Shown here piece after piece: positions 60,636-64,000 of a DNA stretch of 64,000 nucleotides. The stretch's first letter is position 1. Every line of letters starts with the position of its first letter. Both the position numbers and the translations under genes were made by a program. The stretch is from positions 336,622-400,621 of the forward strand of contig NZ_NQVN01000002.1 in assembly GCF_002770725.1 (NCBI RefSeq), read 5' to 3'. Under the pieces are notes generated by a model, which saw nothing but the letters and a program-made list of their open reading frames with translations, ran no database searches and was not told the DNA's origin. This DNA comes from Pleomorphomonas carboxyditropha (GTDB lineage: Bacteria > Pseudomonadota > Alphaproteobacteria > Rhizobiales > Pleomorphomonadaceae).

Positions 60636-61925
60636 TCAGGCGGCCGCCTTGTCGCCGACATTGCCGGGCGCGGCGCTGGAACCGCGCTGCAGGCGGTTGA
60701 GCACGATCGCCAGGAGCGCGCCGGCCACCGCCACCACGGCGAGGATGTTGACCGTCGAGACGTAGGTGCCGGTGGCGGCCAGCGCCTGCGCCGACACGAA
60801 CAGCCCCACCGAGCCGCCGAACGAGCCGACGCCCATCCAGATGCCGTTCATGGTGCCGACGATGCGCGGATCGTAGGCCTCGGCGATCTTGGTCTGCAGG
60901 AGCGGCATCAGCATGCCGATACCGAGGCCGGGCAGGATCAGGAACAGGAAGAACAGCGGCTGCACGCCGTAGATGCCGGAGAACTGCAAGGCGCCGTAGG
61001 TGACCGACAGCAGCAGCGCCGCCACCAGCATGCCGCCCGGCCGGCCGCCGAGATACTTGCCGGTGATGTAGCCGCCGATGACCGGCGCGATGATCGAGGC
61101 GACCTGCATGATCGACATCAGGCTGCCGCCGGCCATCGGGCCGAGGCCGAGGCCGACCGGCGCCGCTTCGGCGAAATAGGACGGGGTGATGCCGAAGGCG
61201 GTCTGCATCAGCCAGTTGGCGGCGAAGGTGACGACGACGCCGAGCCAGGTGAAGGGCGAGGCGAGGGCGGCCCTGGCGCCGGCGCCGGCCGAGCCCTGTC
61301 CTTCCGGCGCGCCGATCATCGCCGGCTCGCGGCCGCGGGTCAGGCGGAAGATGAAGGCGCAGTAGAGCAGGGTGAGCAGCGGGATGACCGAGATGCCGGC
61401 CATCGCCGCTTTCCAGTCGCCGAAGGCGTTGAACAGCATCGGCGTCAGCACCACGCCGGCCATGGCGCCGAGCGGGATGCAGGCGCCGGTGATGCCGAGC
61501 GCCAGCGCCCGCTGCTCCATCGGGAACCAGCGGATGGCCAGCGGCACCATGCCGGCCATGCAGAAGCCGACCGTGAAGCCCTGCAGGGCGCGGATCACCG
61601 CCACGGCGGCGTAGGATTCCCCGACCCACAGCGTCAGGAACGTCGGCACGAAGGCCAGCGCCGCGCTGACGGTCACCGACAGCGCCGGCCCGTAGCGGTC
61701 GGCGAACACGCCGCCGATGAAGAAGGAGAAGGACGAGAACAGCATGAAGATCGTCATCAGCTGCACCGCCTGCGGCAGCTCGACATTGAGCCCCTTGGCG
61801 ACCTCGCCCAGCAGCGGCGCATAGGCCATGGCGACGAGCTGGAAGCAGACGCCGGACAGGCACAGGGCGACCAGCACCGCCCAGCGGATTGGCGAATAGC
61901 TCGCCGGCAGGTGTTCGGTTTCCAT
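60636..61925 (-). CDS. MFS transporter
   Basis: A 429-residue major facilitator with about twelve membrane segments, GGVFADRYGPALSV in the first conserved loop and a central charged loop (RLTRGREPAMIGAPEGQGSAGAGAR). It lies 60 bases after the cyclase-family gene. It differs from the MFS carrier at 55545, so the region has two carriers, perhaps one for uptake of the substrate and one for a product or second acid. Confidence 0.85.
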   Translation of the reverse strand: METEHLPASYSPIRWAVLVALCLSGVCFQLVAMAYAPLLGEVAKGLNVELPQAVQLMTIFMLFSSFSFFIGGVFADRYGPALSVTVSAALAFVPTFLTLWVGESYAAVAVIRALQGFTVGFCMAGMVPLAIRWFPMEQRALALGITGACIPLGAMAGVVLTPMLFNAFGDWKAAMAGISVIPLLTLLYCAFIFRLTRGREPAMIGAPEGQGSAGAGARAALASPFTWLGVVVTFAANWLMQTAFGITPSYFAEAAPVGLGLGPMAGGSLMSIMQVASIIAPVIGGYITGKYLGGRPGGMLVAALLLSVTYGALQFSGIYGVQPLFFLFLILPGLGIGMLMPLLQTKIAEAYDPRIVGTMNGIWMGVGSFGGSVGLFVSAQALAATGTYVSTVNILAVVAVAGALLAIVLNRLQRGSSAAPGNVGDKAAA

Positions 61926-61985
61926 CGTTTTCCTCCCAAGGGGACGGGTGGCGGCCTCCCAGCGGCTCCCGTCCCTCGTTTCGGG

Positions 61986-62765
61986 TCAATCGGATTGCGG
62001 ACAGTAGGCGATCGGTCGCAGCGGCGAGCCCGAGCCGCGCTCGATCGGCAGGGCGGTGGCGACGAACAGGCACTCGCGACTGACCAGTTCGAGGTTGGCG
62101 ACCGATTCCAGGATCAGGATGCCGTTCGGCAGCCAGTGCTTGCGGTGGCCGGGCATGTCGATGATGCGGCCATCGACGAGCGCGCTCTCGCAGGCGATGG
62201 TGTCGGCGCCGACCGCCGTCACGCCGCGCTCCTTGAACAGGATGGTGACCTCCTCGTTCATGCCCGGCGAGTTGGTGGCGTACCACTGGGCCAGGTTGTC
62301 GCGGCGCCAGTGGGCTTTCAGCCAGCCGAAGTTGACGAGCGCGATGTCGCCCGGCCGGACGGCGCAGCCGTGCCTCTTCTCGTAGGCCTCGATATCGTCG
62401 GTGGTCAGCACCTCGCCGGGCTGGAAGGCGCGGTCGGAGAAGTCGTAGACGACGGCGGGCGCGACGAGGGCGTCCACCGGCAGCGTGTCGACGGTGTCGT
62501 CCTTGCGGTTCTGCGCCACGTGCGACGGCGCGTCGACGTGGCAGCCGACGTGCTCGGGCATCACCACGCTCTGGCAGTAGTAGCCGTCATGCTCGTAGGT
62601 GATGGTCGGATCGATGAAGAAATGCGGGTGCGTCGGCCAGCGCGGGATGCCGCGTTCGAGCCGCGGCGCCAGATCCACGGTGCGCATGGCCTTGAGGCGG
62701 CCATAGAGGTCGTCGACCGCGTTCCGGCAACGGCAGGCCGGCCGCGGGGAATTCGGGGTACACAT
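61986..62765 (-). CDS. cyclase-family hydrolase (kynurenine-formamidase-like)
   Basis: A 259-residue protein with the metal-binding motif of the cyclase family, HVGCHVDAPSH (family HxGTHxDxPxH), plus VDLAPRLERGIPRWPTHP near the start and a late HKHWL-like GHRKHWLPNGILILE. The family hydrolyses formamides, cyclic amides, imides or lactone-like rings. ATG at 62765 has GAGGAG 11 bases upstream. It lies between the FAD enzyme and MFS genes, so ring opening or ester hydrolysis of an imported compound is inferred. Confidence 0.85.
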   Translation of the reverse strand: MCTPNSPRPACRCRNAVDDLYGRLKAMRTVDLAPRLERGIPRWPTHPHFFIDPTITYEHDGYYCQSVVMPEHVGCHVDAPSHVAQNRKDDTVDTLPVDALVAPAVVYDFSDRAFQPGEVLTTDDIEAYEKRHGCAVRPGDIALVNFGWLKAHWRRDNLAQWYATNSPGMNEEVTILFKERGVTAVGADTIACESALVDGRIIDMPGHRKHWLPNGILILESVANLELVSRECLFVATALPIERGSGSPLRPIAYCPQSD

Positions 62766-62835
62766 CTGTCGGGTTGCTCCTCGCGAGCTGCCGGGAAAGT
62801 CCGGGCGCCGGGGGAGAGCCGGCGCCCGGAGGAGG

Positions 62836-64000
62836 TCAGGTCCGGGCGGCGACGGCCGCCTGAGCCAGCCTTTCGCCGAGCACGTAGCTCAGCGTGATCG
62901 CCCGGCCATGGCTGAGACCGGGCGCCATCAGCGGATATTCGTTGGCGAAGAAGTTGCCCTGCATGTTGCCGACCGCGTAGAGGCCGTCGATCTTGTTGCC
63001 GTCGACGTCGAGCACCTGCATGTCGGGGTCGCAGTCGAGGCCGCCCACCGTCACCAGGATGTGCGAGCGGATCGGCACGGCGTAGAACGGCGCCTGTTCG
63101 ATCGTGAACATCAGGTAGGACTCCTTGTTGAAGTCCTCGTCCTTGCCGTTCCGCGCCATCTCCGAATAGCGCTTGCAGGTCGCCACGAAGGTGTCGGCCG
63201 GCACGCCCATCTGCTGCGCCAGCTCCTCCAGCGTATCGGCGCGGCAGAGCCGGCCCTTGTCGGCATGGAAATTGAGCTGGTCGATCGGCTCGGTGATCGG
63301 GCCGTCGAAGCCGGTCTCGAAGGTGGCGTGGTCCTTCTCGTACTTGGCGTCGAACACCGCCCAGGCCTGGCGGCCCGGCTGGCGGAAGCGGCCGTTGACC
63401 AGGTTCTGGTTGGGCAGCGACTCGCTCTGGAAGCGCTTGCCGAGCCGGTTGACGTGCATGAACGACTGGTTGCCGGCCATCAGGTCGATGTGGAAGCCGG
63501 GGATGGTGTGGATCATCACCGGATGCGGCCAGTTCTGCAGCCCGGCGCCGACCCATAGCGCCTGCGCGAACACCTCGCCGCTGTTGCCGCCCTGGGGGCT
63601 GAAGGTCCGGATTTCCGGATCGTTGGCCACCGGGCACCAGGCGTCGACCATCTCCTGGTTTTCGGTGTAACCGCCGGCCGCCAGCACCACGGCGCGGGCG
63701 GCGGCGAATTTGACGTAGCGGCCGTCCTTGTCCTTGGCGACGATGCCGGTGACGCGGCCGCCGTCCTCGCGCAGAATGCGCTCGCAGGCGGTATTGTAGT
63801 GAAACTCGGCGCCGAGCTTCTTCGCCTCGCCCTCGACGAAGGTCAGGAACCCTTCCTGGGTCGGGATGTATTCGTTGCCGGTGCTGATCTTCTGGCCCTT
63901 GCCGGCGAAGATGTGCGCCGTCGGATACTGGCGGAACATGTCCGGATAGGTCTTGGCCACCGAGAAGCAGTCGACCAGCGCCACCTGCATGTCGTTGGCC
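62836..64000 (-). CDS. FAD-dependent dehydrogenase/fumarate reductase-like flavoprotein, 5' truncated
   Basis: The last 388 residues are visible; the N-terminal dinucleotide-binding part lies beyond the window, since the frame runs off the end without a stop (an internal Met at 63990 is not the start). Visible are AAARAVVLAAGGYTENQEMV, HVNRLGKRFQSES, FYAVPIRSHILVTVGGLDCDPDMQVLD and DGLYAVGNMQGNFFANEYPLMAPGLSHGRAITLSYVLGERLA, the pattern of fumarate reductase/3-ketosteroid-dehydrogenase-type flavoproteins. It oxidises or reduces a C-C bond in the compound handled by this locus. 70 bases upstream of the cyclase-family gene. Confidence 0.85.
   Translation of the reverse strand, partial: ANDMQVALVDCFSVAKTYPDMFRQYPTAHIFAGKGQKISTGNEYIPTQEGFLTFVEGEAKKLGAEFHYNTACERILREDGGRVTGIVAKDKDGRYVKFAAARAVVLAAGGYTENQEMVDAWCPVANDPEIRTFSPQGGNSGEVFAQALWVGAGLQNWPHPVMIHTIPGFHIDLMAGNQSFMHVNRLGKRFQSESLPNQNLVNGRFRQPGRQAWAVFDAKYEKDHATFETGFDGPITEPIDQLNFHADKGRLCRADTLEELAQQMGVPADTFVATCKRYSEMARNGKDEDFNKESYLMFTIEQAPFYAVPIRSHILVTVGGLDCDPDMQVLDVDGNKIDGLYAVGNMQGNFFANEYPLMAPGLSHGRAITLSYVLGERLAQAAVAART

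Noticed and set aside
1-64000. CRISPR arrays, tRNA/rRNA genes, insertion sequences, phage genes.
   Set aside because: No regularly spaced direct repeats, no recognisable tRNA arms or rRNA stretches, and no transposase or integrase sequence were seen.

Overview
The window is about 65-67 % G+C, densely coded, and dominated by CUT2- and TauT-type ABC importers, SDR dehydrogenases, sugar kinases and SorC/LacI/RpiR/LysR regulators. Together with choline-sulfatase, an FrcBCA-like importer and long intergenic palindromes, this suggests a metabolically versatile alphaproteobacterium, probably of the Hyphomicrobiales. The nitrogenase-like operon and the anaerobic sulfatase maturase suggest it lives at least partly without oxygen. 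I saw no rRNA, tRNA, CRISPR array, transposase or phage gene.

Region by region. (A) 1-10.2 kb, + strand: a sugar/polyol locus with a SAF-domain oxidoreductase (5' cut off), FGGY kinase, RpiR regulator, mutarotase-like protein, a divergent ribulose-phosphate-3-epimerase-type enzyme, and a four-gene CUT2 ABC importer. (B) 10.4-34.3 kb: a sulfur island. It holds an orphan sulfonate-type binding protein; a TPP riboswitch driving thiSGHF; a B3/B4-domain protein; a nitrogenase-like HDK operon best explained as methylthio-alkane reductase; a glycine-betaine/choline-type importer with a fused ATPase-permease; choline-sulfatase with a divergent LysR regulator; a six-gene operon of SDR, SMP-30 lactonase, TauT-type importer and second sulfatase; and a divergent LacI regulator plus anaerobic sulfatase-maturating radical SAM enzyme. 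(C) 34.4-45.9 kb: a divergon. Leftward run a SorC regulator, an SDR and an OtsB-like HAD phosphatase; rightward run a split transketolase, a glycerol-kinase-like kinase, a CUT2 importer and a second SDR. Three copies of a GAATAAATATTC-type palindrome lie between the two arms. (D) 46-53 kb, - strand: a ketose-type locus with P-loop kinase, ROK kinase, LacD/YihT-type aldolase, FrcACB-like importer and SorC regulator, with its own operator-like repeats. (E) 53-64 kb, - strand: an acid-degradation locus with thioesterase, FMN/FAD/4Fe-4S enoate reductase, two MFS carriers, CoA-transferase A/B, thiolase, beta-keto acid cleavage enzyme (BKACE), cyclase-family hydrolase and an FAD-dependent dehydrogenase/reductase cut by the window end.

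How they work together. A, C and D each combine an importer, a kinase, a carbon-carbon or epimerising enzyme and a dedicated regulator, so each probably handles one carbohydrate. Locus C resembles the D-apiose route (apulose kinase plus apulose-4-phosphate transketolase AptAB) in its enzyme types, but its two SDRs suggest a polyol or another ketose. In B, sulfur is released by three routes: desulfation of choline sulfate, desulfation of a probable sulfated sugar, and C-S bond reduction. The anaerobic maturase would activate both Cys-type sulfatases without oxygen. Functional assignments rest on reading motifs and gene order; no database search was possible.
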